Of a stretch of 64,000 bases of DNA, positions 32,416-40,289 are shown piece by piece. How positions within the stretch are numbered: the first letter of the stretch is position 1; every line of letters begins with the position of its first letter. The translations under genes were made by a program, and so were the position numbers. This DNA is from Aeromicrobium stalagmiti (GTDB taxonomy: Bacteria > Actinomycetota > Actinomycetes > Propionibacteriales > Nocardioidaceae), in contig NZ_JABSTZ010000001.1 of the NCBI RefSeq assembly GCF_013283745.1, positions 1,692,406 through 1,756,405 of the forward strand, given 5' to 3'. The notes under the pieces are model-generated. The model saw only the letters and a program-made list of their open reading frames with translations, did not search any database and was not told where the DNA came from.

Positions 32416-33657
32416 ATGTTCGAGGACGTCGCCACCGCTGACCTGCTGGGTCACGTGCGGGCGCACGACTTCGCTGGGGAGCCGACTCTGGAGGTCGACG
32501 CGGTCCGGGTCGATGCGATCCGTGAGCTCGACCGGACCATCCGTGCCGCTCAGGCCGAGCAGGTCCGCCAGGTCGCCCTGCTGCATCGTGAACGCGCCCG
32601 GAAGATGGGCCTGGGTCACGGCGATCCGACCCTGTCGGTGATCGGCGAGGTGTCGATGGCAAGGATGATCGGGCCGACGGCGGCGGGCACGCAGGTCGAG
32701 CTCGCTCTGGGGATGACCCGGTTGCCGAAGGTGTTCGACCTGTTCCTGACCGGCGCCATCAGCGAGGCCACCGCACGTGCCGTGGCCCGGGAGACCCAGT
32801 CGCTGCACGTGGATGATGACGTGGTGGCTGATGGGGAGATCGCCGCGAAGATCACCGGCATGACGACCGCACAGGCCCGTGACGCCGCAGCCAGGGTCGT
32901 GATCGGGATCGACGCTGAGGCCGCCCACGAAAGGGCCCGCCGCAACCGGGCCGATGCCCGGGTCACCCTGCACCCCGACGCCGACGGCATCGCCCACCTG
33001 AGGGTCCGGGGCCCGGCTGAGCAGATCGTCGCCGCCCACCGGGCCCTCGACGACTGGGCCACCGGACTCAGATCCACCGGAGACCCCAGATCACGCGGGC
33101 AGATCATGACCGGCACCCTCGTCGAACGCGTCACCGGACAAGCATTCGCCGACGACGTCGCCGTCGAGATCAACCTCGTCCTCGACGCCAAGACCCTCGT
33201 CGCAGGTGGTGACACACCGGTCGAGCTCGACGGCTACGGACCCATCAGCCCTGACGTTGCCGACGAGATCATCGCCAAGGCCCGCACCGCGTCCATCCGC
33301 CGCCTGTTCGTCGACCCCGCCGACGGCACACTCCTGGTCCGCGAACCGCGCCGGCGGCGTTTCACCCGCACCACCTCCGCCCACATCCGCACCCGCGACC
33401 GCCGCTGCCGCCAACCCGGCTGCGACGCCAAGATCCGCCACGACGACCACATCCACGCCTTCGAGCACGGCGGCCTCTCCGTCGCCGACAACGGTCAAGG
33501 GCTCTGCGTCAGATCCCACACCATCAAGCACCAACCCGGCTGGACCATCACCACCACCGGAACCACCACCACCTGGAACACCCCCACCGGCCACCAATAC
33601 CGATCCACCCCACCACCCGTCCTCCCCGGACGAGACCCCGGCCACCAACGCCAATAA
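32416..33657 (+). CDS. DUF222 / HNH endonuclease-domain protein (13E12 repeat family)
   Basis: A 413-residue protein of the multi-copy actinobacterial DUF222-HNH family, related to the mycobacterial 13E12 repeat proteins. The DUF222 part covers about residues 10-320. The HNH nuclease motif is RDRRCRQPGC followed by DHIHAFEHGG and a later NGQGLC, so the metal-site residues appear present. The last third uses more A-ending codons and runs of ACC than neighbouring genes. The tail after the HNH motif is a Thr/Pro-rich low-complexity stretch. Genes of this family spread within actinobacterial genomes, and it stands alone between two unrelated loci. Biological role is unknown. Confidence 0.87.
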   Translation: MFEDVATADLLGHVRAHDFAGEPTLEVDAVRVDAIRELDRTIRAAQAEQVRQVALLHRERARKMGLGHGDPTLSVIGEVSMARMIGPTAAGTQVELALGMTRLPKVFDLFLTGAISEATARAVARETQSLHVDDDVVADGEIAAKITGMTTAQARDAAARVVIGIDAEAAHERARRNRADARVTLHPDADGIAHLRVRGPAEQIVAAHRALDDWATGLRSTGDPRSRGQIMTGTLVERVTGQAFADDVAVEINLVLDAKTLVAGGDTPVELDGYGPISPDVADEIIAKARTASIRRLFVDPADGTLLVREPRRRRFTRTTSAHIRTRDRRCRQPGCDAKIRHDDHIHAFEHGGLSVADNGQGLCVRSHTIKHQPGWTITTTGTTTTWNTPTGHQYRSTPPPVLPGRDPGHQRQ

Positions 33658-33715
33658 CGGCGCGCCAGTTGAGCAAGGAGTCGTTCGCGATTCGCTTCGT
33701 CAGGTGCCGGTGCGC

Positions 33716-33721
33716 GACAAT
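33716..33721 (+). promoter_or_regulatory. Candidate leaderless -10 box for lpdA
   Basis: GACAAT lies 6 nt before GTG 33728. It supports that start over several in-frame codons upstream in the 3' end of the HNH gene. Confidence 0.4.
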
Positions 33722-33727
33722 GAGCGC

Positions 33728-35098
33728 GTGACTCATGTGACGATCGTCGGCGGCGGACCTGGTGGATACGAGGCGGCGCTGGTCGCCTCGAGACTGGGTG
33801 CCGAGGTGACACTGATCGAGCGTGACGGCATCGGCGGCTCGACGGTCCTCACCGACTGCGTGCCCAGCAAGACCCTCATCGCGACGTCCGACCTGCTCAC
33901 CGAGGTCAGCAGCGCCGCCGAGCTGGGCGTCCAGGTGCCGACCTCGGTCCGCGCCGACCTGGCCACGGTCGACGCCCGCGTGCTGCGCCTGGCGCAGGCG
34001 CAGTCGACCGACATCGCGCACCGGCTCGCCGCGAGCAACGTCGTCATGATCGCGGGCACCGCGACGATCGAGAGCGCGGGCACGGTGGTCGTCGAGACGG
34101 CCGACGGGCAGCAGCGGGTCGACACCGACGCGATCCTGGTCGCGACCGGTGCGCACCCACGGGTCAGCCCCGACGCGCAGCCCGACGGCGAGCGCATCCT
34201 GACCTGGGAGCAGGTCTACGCGCTGCAGGAGCTGCCCGAGCACATGATCGTGGTCGGGTCGGGCGTCACCGGCGCCGAGTTCGCCAGTGCCTACAACGGC
34301 CTCGGTGCAGCCGTGACCCTCGTGTCCAGCCGTGACCGGGTGCTCCCGGGCGAGGACGTCGACGCCGCCAACGTCATCGAGGACGTCTTCACCCGTCGCG
34401 GCATGACCGTCATGGGCAACTCCCGGATGGCGTCGGTCGAGCGCACCGACGACGGCGTCCTGGTCACGCTGACCGACGGCCGGACGGTCTCGGGCTCCCA
34501 CTGCCTGCTCGCCCTCGGCTCGATCCCCAACACGGAGGGTCTTGGTCTCGAGGCGCTCGGCATGGTGCTCGACGACCACGGCTTCATCAAGGTCGACCGG
34601 GTGTCGCGCACGAGCGTCCGCGGCATCTACGCTGCCGGTGACTGCACCGGCGTGCTGATGCTCGCCTCGGTCGCCGCCCAGCAGGGACGCATCGCGATGT
34701 CGCACCTGCTCGGCGACGCCGTGCATCCGCTCGACCTCGGCAAGGTGTCCAGCAACGTCTTCACGTCGCCCGAGATCGCGACCGTCGGCATGTCGCAGAA
34801 GCAGGTCGAGGAGAGTGACCTGCAGATCGACATGGCGATGCTCCCGCTGGCCAGCAACGCCCGCGCGAAGATGCAGGGCGTCCACGACGGCTTCGTCAAG
34901 ATCTTCTCCCGCCGGGGGATGGGCGTGGTGGTCGGCGGTGTCGTCGTCGGCCCCAAGGCGAGCGAGCTGATCCACGCGCTGTCGATCGCCGTGTCGGCCT
35001 CGCTGACCGTCGACCAGGTGGCTGACGCGTTCACGGTCTACCCGTCGATGTCCGGGTCCGTCGCCGAAGCGGCCCGGCGTCTGCACCCGCTGGTCTGA
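33728..35098 (+). CDS. lpdA: NAD(P)H-quinone dehydrogenase of the LpdA type
   Basis: A 456-residue FAD flavoprotein of the disulfide reductase family. FAD-binding IVGGGPGGYEAAL is at the N-terminus, an NAD(P) Rossmann motif is in VVGSGVTGAEFAS and the second FAD motif is GIYAAGDCTG. The redox disulfide is lost: the first Cys is Thr (GGSTVLTDCVPSK). The C-terminal His-Glu pair is also gone (VYPSMSGS instead of HPTLSE). The same losses mark M. tuberculosis LpdA (Rv3303c), which reduces quinones rather than lipoyl groups. It is therefore not a dihydrolipoamide dehydrogenase. Confidence 0.9.
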   Translation: MTHVTIVGGGPGGYEAALVASRLGAEVTLIERDGIGGSTVLTDCVPSKTLIATSDLLTEVSSAAELGVQVPTSVRADLATVDARVLRLAQAQSTDIAHRLAASNVVMIAGTATIESAGTVVVETADGQQRVDTDAILVATGAHPRVSPDAQPDGERILTWEQVYALQELPEHMIVVGSGVTGAEFASAYNGLGAAVTLVSSRDRVLPGEDVDAANVIEDVFTRRGMTVMGNSRMASVERTDDGVLVTLTDGRTVSGSHCLLALGSIPNTEGLGLEALGMVLDDHGFIKVDRVSRTSVRGIYAAGDCTGVLMLASVAAQQGRIAMSHLLGDAVHPLDLGKVSSNVFTSPEIATVGMSQKQVEESDLQIDMAMLPLASNARAKMQGVHDGFVKIFSRRGMGVVVGGVVVGPKASELIHALSIAVSASLTVDQVADAFTVYPSMSGSVAEAARRLHPLV

Positions 35099-35188
35099 CG
35101 TCAGAGCGGTTGTTGCGATTGCAGGAATGACACGGTTGTAGTTCGGCGATCTTCGGTTTTTCAGTCGCATTCTGGGAAAAACTGTGGG

Positions 35189-35194
35189 CATAAT
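35189..35194 (+). promoter_or_regulatory. Candidate -10 box for the amidase-SpoIID gene
   Basis: CATAAT, five of six bases matching TATAAT, 58 bases before ATG 35253. No convincing -35 is visible. Confidence 0.35.
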
Positions 35195-35212
35195 CGACCG
35201 GCAACCTCATCA

Positions 35213-35230
35213 GTCACACCAGTCACACCT
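35213..35230 (+). promoter_or_regulatory. Tandem GTCACA repeat (MtrA-box-like) in the amidase leader
   Basis: GTCACACCA and GTCACACCT are directly repeated at 9-nt spacing, 23 bases before the ATG. MtrA, the actinobacterial cell-wall response regulator, is reported to bind tandem GTCACAgcg-like 9-mers. The target being a wall hydrolase fits. Confidence 0.4.
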
Positions 35231-35252
35231 GCCACAGGATTGGACTTCCCCC

Positions 35253-38180
35253 ATGCTCTCCAGGCGCGTGGCTCGGCGTACGCCGTGCCTCATTGCTGCT
35301 GCTGCGGCGACCTTCGGCGTCCTGATGCCCTCAGCGGCTCAGGCCGACGGCACCCAGGTCACCGGCGGCGCCCCCGGTGCTGTCGTGGCCCCGGCCGCCC
35401 CCGCGAAGCCCGCCCAGGTCACCCAGAGCGACATCCCGACCCGGGCTCCCGCCGATCTTGCGCCGGCCCCGAAGTCGGCCCAGGACCACGACGGTCACGG
35501 CCACACCGGCGACGAGACGATCGTCGCCGAGCTGAAGAGCACCGACCTGAAGCCGTTCGCGATGCTCGGCGTGACGTGGGAGGGCGGCCTCGACGAGTCC
35601 GACACGTACGTCGAGGCGCGCTGGCGTGCCGACGGCGAGTGGTCGGCGTGGACGGAGCTGCACACCGATCCCGCCCCCGAGGAGGGTGGCCGCGCCGGCA
35701 CCGAGCCCCAGTGGGTCGGCTCCGCCGATGCCGCGCAGGTGCGAGTCGCCTCCGCTGGCGACGCCAAGCCGCGCGGGCTGTCGCTCAGCACGATCGATCC
35801 CGAGGCCGACGCCGACGACTCGACCGCCTCGGCGGTCTCCCCGGCCGTGGCCGTACGGCAGGCCGCGACGGTCGCGAAGCCGTCGATCGTCTCGCGTGCC
35901 TCCTGGGGCGCCAGCAGCTCCAGCGGCTGCGACAGCCCCATCTACGGCAAGACCACTCGCGGCGCCGTCATCCACCACACGGCCGGCAACAACACCTACA
36001 CCAAGGCGCAGTCCAAGGCGATCGTCAAGGCCACGCAGGCCTATCACATGAAGAGCCGCAACTGGTGCGACATCGGCTACAACTTCCTGGTCGACAAGTA
36101 CGGCCAGATCTTCGAGGGCCGCGCCGGTGGCACGACCAAGCCGGTGCGCGCGGCCCACTCGGGCAACGACGCCGTCAACCAGGAGACGATGGGCGTCTCG
36201 CTGATGGGGACGTTCAGCACCACCAAGCCCTCGGATGCCATGAAGTCCGCCGTCACCGACCTCGTCGCCTGGCGCTTCGCGTCGTACGGGCTCAAGGCCA
36301 AGGGCACCTACTCGCTCGGCGGCAAGACGCTCAACCGCATCGCCGGTCACCGCAACGTCGTCGGCACCGAGTGCCCGGGCAACGCGGCCTACGCCTGGCT
36401 GTCGGAGAAGGGTGGCCTGCGCGACAGCGTCGAGTCCAAGCTCGCGACCGGCACCGTGACGGCCGAGGTCTCCGGACGCGTCGTCTCGGACGTGACCACC
36501 ACCGGGTTCACCCTCGCGTGGCGTGCCGCCTCGGGCGCCGCGACGTACCAGGTGCAGACCTCGACGTCGTCGACCCGCCCGACGACCTGTGGCACCGGGT
36601 GCATCACCCAGAAGGCCACCGCCTCGCCGACGGCGACGGTCGAGGGGCTCAAGGCCGGCGCAACGACCTACGTGTGGGTGCGGGCCGTCGACGCCTCAGG
36701 CTCGGCGACCACGGCGTGGCAGGTCACGCCCAAGAAGGTCGAGCTGAAGGCCGTGACGGTCGCGAGGCCGGCCGCGGTCACCGGCGTCACCGTCTCGGCC
36801 GGGTCGCACTCCGCGCGCATCCGCTGGGCAGCGGTGAGCGGTGCGACCGGCTACGACGTCTGCCTGCTGGCCACCAAGACCTCGACCTCGTGCGCGGAGT
36901 GGGTCGACGTCGGCACGTCCACCACGACCCTGCTGTCCAACCTCACCTCCCGTTCCGGCACCGACTACTACGTCAAGGTGCGGGCCGCCAACAGCGCGGG
37001 CAGCGGCAGCTGGTCGTCCCTGAAGGGCTTCGACCTCACCACGGCGACGCCGTCGGTCGGCAACACCGCGAGCGTCTCGAGCTCGGGCAAGATCGCGATC
37101 TCGGGCCACGGCTACGGCCACGGCATCGGCATGAGCCAGTACGGCGCGCAGGGCGCGGCCCGCAAGGGCGTCTCGTACTCCAAGATCCTGTCGACCTACT
37201 ACCCGGGCACGAAGCTGGCATCGAAGTCGGGCAACATCCGGGTGCTGATCTCCCAGGACACGACCGACGCGGTCGACGTCGTGGCGGGCTCGGGCCTGGT
37301 CTTCCGCAAGCTCTCGAGCTCGTTCAAGGCCGCCCTGCCGACCACGATCGGCGGTGCGAAGGTCACGACCTGGCGCATCGTGCAGGTGTCGTCGAGGAAG
37401 ACCCAGTCGACGCTGCAGTACCGCACGACCGGCGGCTACGCGAGCTACAAGGGCATCCGCTGGACGGGTGACGGCCAGCTCGAGGGCCCGTCCCGCATCG
37501 CCCTGGTGATGCCCAACGGGTCGACGGTCAAGTATCGCGGGGCGATCCGCTCGGCGCTGCCGTCGAAGGGCTCGACGGCCCGCGACACCGTCAACGTGCT
37601 GCCCATCGACCACTACGTGCGCGGCGTCATCGCGGCCGAGATGCCGTCGGGCTGGGAGGCCGAGGCGCTCAAGGCGCAGGCCGTCGCGGCGCGGACCTAC
37701 GGCGTGCGCAGCATCACGTCGAGCCGCTACTACGACATCTGCAGCACGACCGCGTGCCAGGTCTACGGTGGCGCCTCGCGGGAGACGGCGTCGACCGACG
37801 CCGCCGTGCGCGCGACCGGCGGCAAGATCCTCACGTACGGCGGGACACCGGCCTTCACGCAGTTCTCGTCGTCGTCAGGCGGCTACACGGCAAAGGGCTC
37901 GCAGCCCTATCTCAAGGCCGTCAGCGACCCGTACGACAACTGGTCCGGCAACGCCAACCACGCGTGGACGACGACTGTCGCGGCGTCGACGATTCAGCGG
38001 GCCTACCCGTCGATCGGCACGCTGAAGCAGCTCAAGGTCACCCAGCGCACCGGCGCCGGCGACTGGGGCGGACGCGTCACCTCGATCAGCCTCGTGGGGT
38101 CGTCCAGGACGGTGTCGATCTCGGGTGACGACGCTCGCTGGGCGTTCGGCCTGAAGTCGAACTGGTTCCGCTTCCCCTAG
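35253..38180 (+). CDS. Secreted peptidoglycan amidase (PGRP/Amidase_2) fused to a SpoIID/LytB domain
   Basis: A 975-residue exported wall hydrolase. ATG 35253 starts a clean signal peptide ending SAAQA; an upstream in-frame GTG at 35184 would put a hydrophilic stretch before it. A His-rich segment (DHDGHGHTG) and a beta domain (MLGVTWEGGLDES) precede the PGRP amidase (about 230-410; zinc ligands in VIHHTAG and GHRNVVGTECPG). Two fibronectin III domains follow. The C-terminal half is SpoIID: HGYGHGIGMSQYGAQG, then DHYVRGVIAAEMP with the catalytic-type Glu, and KAQAVAARTYG. The amidase would remove stem peptides and SpoIID would cut the bared glycan. Confidence 0.92.
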   Translation: MLSRRVARRTPCLIAAAAATFGVLMPSAAQADGTQVTGGAPGAVVAPAAPAKPAQVTQSDIPTRAPADLAPAPKSAQDHDGHGHTGDETIVAELKSTDLKPFAMLGVTWEGGLDESDTYVEARWRADGEWSAWTELHTDPAPEEGGRAGTEPQWVGSADAAQVRVASAGDAKPRGLSLSTIDPEADADDSTASAVSPAVAVRQAATVAKPSIVSRASWGASSSSGCDSPIYGKTTRGAVIHHTAGNNTYTKAQSKAIVKATQAYHMKSRNWCDIGYNFLVDKYGQIFEGRAGGTTKPVRAAHSGNDAVNQETMGVSLMGTFSTTKPSDAMKSAVTDLVAWRFASYGLKAKGTYSLGGKTLNRIAGHRNVVGTECPGNAAYAWLSEKGGLRDSVESKLATGTVTAEVSGRVVSDVTTTGFTLAWRAASGAATYQVQTSTSSTRPTTCGTGCITQKATASPTATVEGLKAGATTYVWVRAVDASGSATTAWQVTPKKVELKAVTVARPAAVTGVTVSAGSHSARIRWAAVSGATGYDVCLLATKTSTSCAEWVDVGTSTTTLLSNLTSRSGTDYYVKVRAANSAGSGSWSSLKGFDLTTATPSVGNTASVSSSGKIAISGHGYGHGIGMSQYGAQGAARKGVSYSKILSTYYPGTKLASKSGNIRVLISQDTTDAVDVVAGSGLVFRKLSSSFKAALPTTIGGAKVTTWRIVQVSSRKTQSTLQYRTTGGYASYKGIRWTGDGQLEGPSRIALVMPNGSTVKYRGAIRSALPSKGSTARDTVNVLPIDHYVRGVIAAEMPSGWEAEALKAQAVAARTYGVRSITSSRYYDICSTTACQVYGGASRETASTDAAVRATGGKILTYGGTPAFTQFSSSSGGYTAKGSQPYLKAVSDPYDNWSGNANHAWTTTVAASTIQRAYPSIGTLKQLKVTQRTGAGDWGGRVTSISLVGSSRTVSISGDDARWAFGLKSNWFRFP

Positions 38181-38214
38181 ACCTGAGCGCGGTTGCCTCT
38201 TCAGGTTCTGCGGC

Positions 38215-38220
38215 TAGGGT
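38215..38220 (+). promoter_or_regulatory. Candidate leaderless -10 box for the second amidase
   Basis: TAGGGT lies 6 nt before ATG 38227. Confidence 0.5.
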
Positions 38221-38226
38221 CGGTGG

Positions 38227-39843
38227 ATGCGACTCATCTCGGGGACGATCGCCGGGCTCGTGCTGGCCGGCTCCATGACGTACGTGGCCCAGGCCGACGA
38301 GCTGCCGATCGACCAGGCGCAGCAGCGGGTCGAGGCCGTCGACGTCGGCGCGGCCGCCGTGCCGGCCGTCCGTGACGACGCTGCTGGCGACGTCGTGGCC
38401 GAGCTGCCGGCCCGACGCACCGACGACTTCGGGCTCGTGGGCGTGACGTGGAAGCGCGGCTTCGACGACGCGGGCATGGTCGTCGAGGTGCGCCTGCGCA
38501 CCGACGGCACCTGGGGGGCCTGGGAGGAGCTGCACGTCGAGAGCGACGAGGGTGAGGGTGGCCGAGACGGCACCGAGCCGCTGTGGGCGGGCGAGTCCGA
38601 CGGGGTGGCCGTGCGGGTGACCAGCCCGACGGGCGGCCGGCCCGACGACCTCGAGGTCTCGACGATCGACCCCGGCACCACGGCGGCGGAGACCGCGACC
38701 GCGAGCACCGCCGCGTACGACCGCACGGGCACTGCGGTGACCCAGGCCGCCGACGGGTCGCCGACCTACACGCCGAGGCCGGCGATCATCTCCCGCTCGG
38801 GCTGGGGCGCGAAGAAGAACACCTTCTGCGACTCCCCGCGCACCGGCAACGAGAGCCGTGGCGTCGTGGTGCACCACACGGCAGGCAGCAACAGCTACAG
38901 CAAGTCCCAGTCCGCCTCGATCGTGCGAGCGGTGCAGGCGTATCACATGAACGGCCGCGACTGGTGCGACATCGGCTACAACTTCCTGGTCGACCGGTAC
39001 GGCCAGATCTTCGAGGGCCGCAACGGTGGCGTCGACCAGCCGGTGCGCGGCGCCCATGCCGGTGACAAGACCGTCAACACCTCCACGATGGGCGTCTCCA
39101 TGATGGGCACCTTCACCTCGTCGGAGCCGACCGCCGCGACCAAGGACGCCATGGTCCGCCTGATCGGCTGGCGCATCGGCACGACGTTCCACCCGGCGGT
39201 CGGCACGTACGGCATCGGCTTGTACCGCCTCAACCGCATCGCGGGCCACCGCAACGTGGTCGGGACGGCCTGCCCGGGCCAGGCTGCGTACGACTGGCTC
39301 AGCGACGATGGCGGCCTGCGTGACCGCGTGGCAGCCTACGTCTCCGGCTACCGCTCGGACATCAAGACCCGCTTCCAGAAGCTCACCAGCGCCGTGACGG
39401 GGCCGGTCAAGGTCGGCGAGTACCCCTTCACGACGGGTGACGGAGGCCGCAAGGCACGGCTGGGCAAGGTCGATATCTACTCCTCGCCCGCAGGGACGTT
39501 CTCGATCGGCGACTACTTCCGCACCGAGTACGCCGCCGTGGGCGAGCAGACCGGTGCCCTCGGCGTCCCGATCAGCACCACCGAGGCGACGAGCCGCGAC
39601 AGCATGCGGGCCCAGCGCTTCGCCGACGGGTCGATCTACCGGGTCAAGCGCTCGTCGACCCGGGGCTATGCCCTGTGGGGCGCGATCGACGCCACGTACC
39701 GCGATCTCGGGCAGGAGAAGAGTGCGCTCGGGGCGCCCACCCGGCGCCAGACCAAGATCTCCGGCGACCGCTACCGGGCCTGGTTCGCGCACGGCCACCT
39801 GACCCGGCAGGCCAGCGGCTACGTGAGCGTCTACGTGTCGTGA
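38227..39843 (+). CDS. Secreted peptidoglycan amidase (PGRP) with LGFP repeats
   Basis: A 538-residue paralog of the preceding protein. It has a short signal peptide (ending YVAQA), the same beta domain (LVGVTWKRGFDDA), and a PGRP amidase domain (about 185-370; VVHHTAG and GHRNVVGTACPG supply zinc ligands). Instead of SpoIID it carries LGFP repeats near 430-520 (GALGVPIS, SALGAPT), which bind the mycolate or arabinogalactan wall in related actinobacteria. The two genes probably arose by tandem duplication followed by C-terminal domain exchange. It has its own likely leaderless promoter 46 bp after the first gene. Confidence 0.92.
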   Translation: MRLISGTIAGLVLAGSMTYVAQADELPIDQAQQRVEAVDVGAAAVPAVRDDAAGDVVAELPARRTDDFGLVGVTWKRGFDDAGMVVEVRLRTDGTWGAWEELHVESDEGEGGRDGTEPLWAGESDGVAVRVTSPTGGRPDDLEVSTIDPGTTAAETATASTAAYDRTGTAVTQAADGSPTYTPRPAIISRSGWGAKKNTFCDSPRTGNESRGVVVHHTAGSNSYSKSQSASIVRAVQAYHMNGRDWCDIGYNFLVDRYGQIFEGRNGGVDQPVRGAHAGDKTVNTSTMGVSMMGTFTSSEPTAATKDAMVRLIGWRIGTTFHPAVGTYGIGLYRLNRIAGHRNVVGTACPGQAAYDWLSDDGGLRDRVAAYVSGYRSDIKTRFQKLTSAVTGPVKVGEYPFTTGDGGRKARLGKVDIYSSPAGTFSIGDYFRTEYAAVGEQTGALGVPISTTEATSRDSMRAQRFADGSIYRVKRSSTRGYALWGAIDATYRDLGQEKSALGAPTRRQTKISGDRYRAWFAHGHLTRQASGYVSVYVS

Positions 39844-39872
39844 GGCGAGGCGTTCGGGCCGGTCAGGTCTGG

Positions 39873-39878
39873 GATACT
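39873..39878 (+). promoter_or_regulatory. Candidate leaderless -10 box for the small membrane protein
   Basis: GATACT lies 6 nt before ATG 39885. Confidence 0.45.
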
Positions 39879-39884
39879 CAGACC

Positions 39885-40262
39885 ATGCCCGACCTCCTGA
39901 AGTCCATCGCGATCTCGGCCGCCGCCAATGCCGTCTCCCTGGGCTTCGCCGCATGGATCTTCGACAGGTTCGACATCCGCTTCGGCTGGTTCCTCGTCGC
40001 GGTCGTGCTCTTCACGGCGCTGACGGTGCTGCTGCGCGGCATCGTGGTCAACACGGTCAACCGCTTCGCCCGTGGCTACACGATCCTCGGGGGTCTGGTG
40101 CTGACGTTCCTGGGGCTGCTGCTCACCGAGGTCGTCGTGCCGGAGTCCGGATTCTTCATCGACGGCTGGGGCACCTGGCTCGGCGTCACCCTGATCGTGT
40201 GGGCGGCCGGCGTGGCCTACGGCGAGGTCGACAGCTCGGCGCCCGCCCCCAAGTCGCAGTGA
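39885..40262 (+). CDS. Small four-helix membrane protein of unknown function
   Basis: A 125-residue protein with four predicted membrane helices and short loops (FDRFDIRFGWF between helices 1 and 2, VVPESGFFIDGWGTW between helices 3 and 4). I do not recognise a named family with confidence; it resembles small actinobacterial four-helix or holin-like membrane proteins in layout only. ATG 39885 is set by the hydrophobic N-terminus and the -10 box 6 nt upstream. It converges on accA with a 27-bp gap that holds no clear terminator. Confidence 0.7.
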   Translation: MPDLLKSIAISAAANAVSLGFAAWIFDRFDIRFGWFLVAVVLFTALTVLLRGIVVNTVNRFARGYTILGGLVLTFLGLLLTEVVVPESGFFIDGWGTWLGVTLIVWAAGVAYGEVDSSAPAPKSQ

Positions 40263-40289
40263 CCGAGGGCGGGCGGAACGCGCCGGCAG

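Noticed and set aside
33658..33727. An earlier start for LpdA reaching into the HNH gene
   Set aside because: The frame is open upstream but the added residues are low-complexity Thr/Pro and the FAD motif should be at the N-terminus; GTG 33728 fits.
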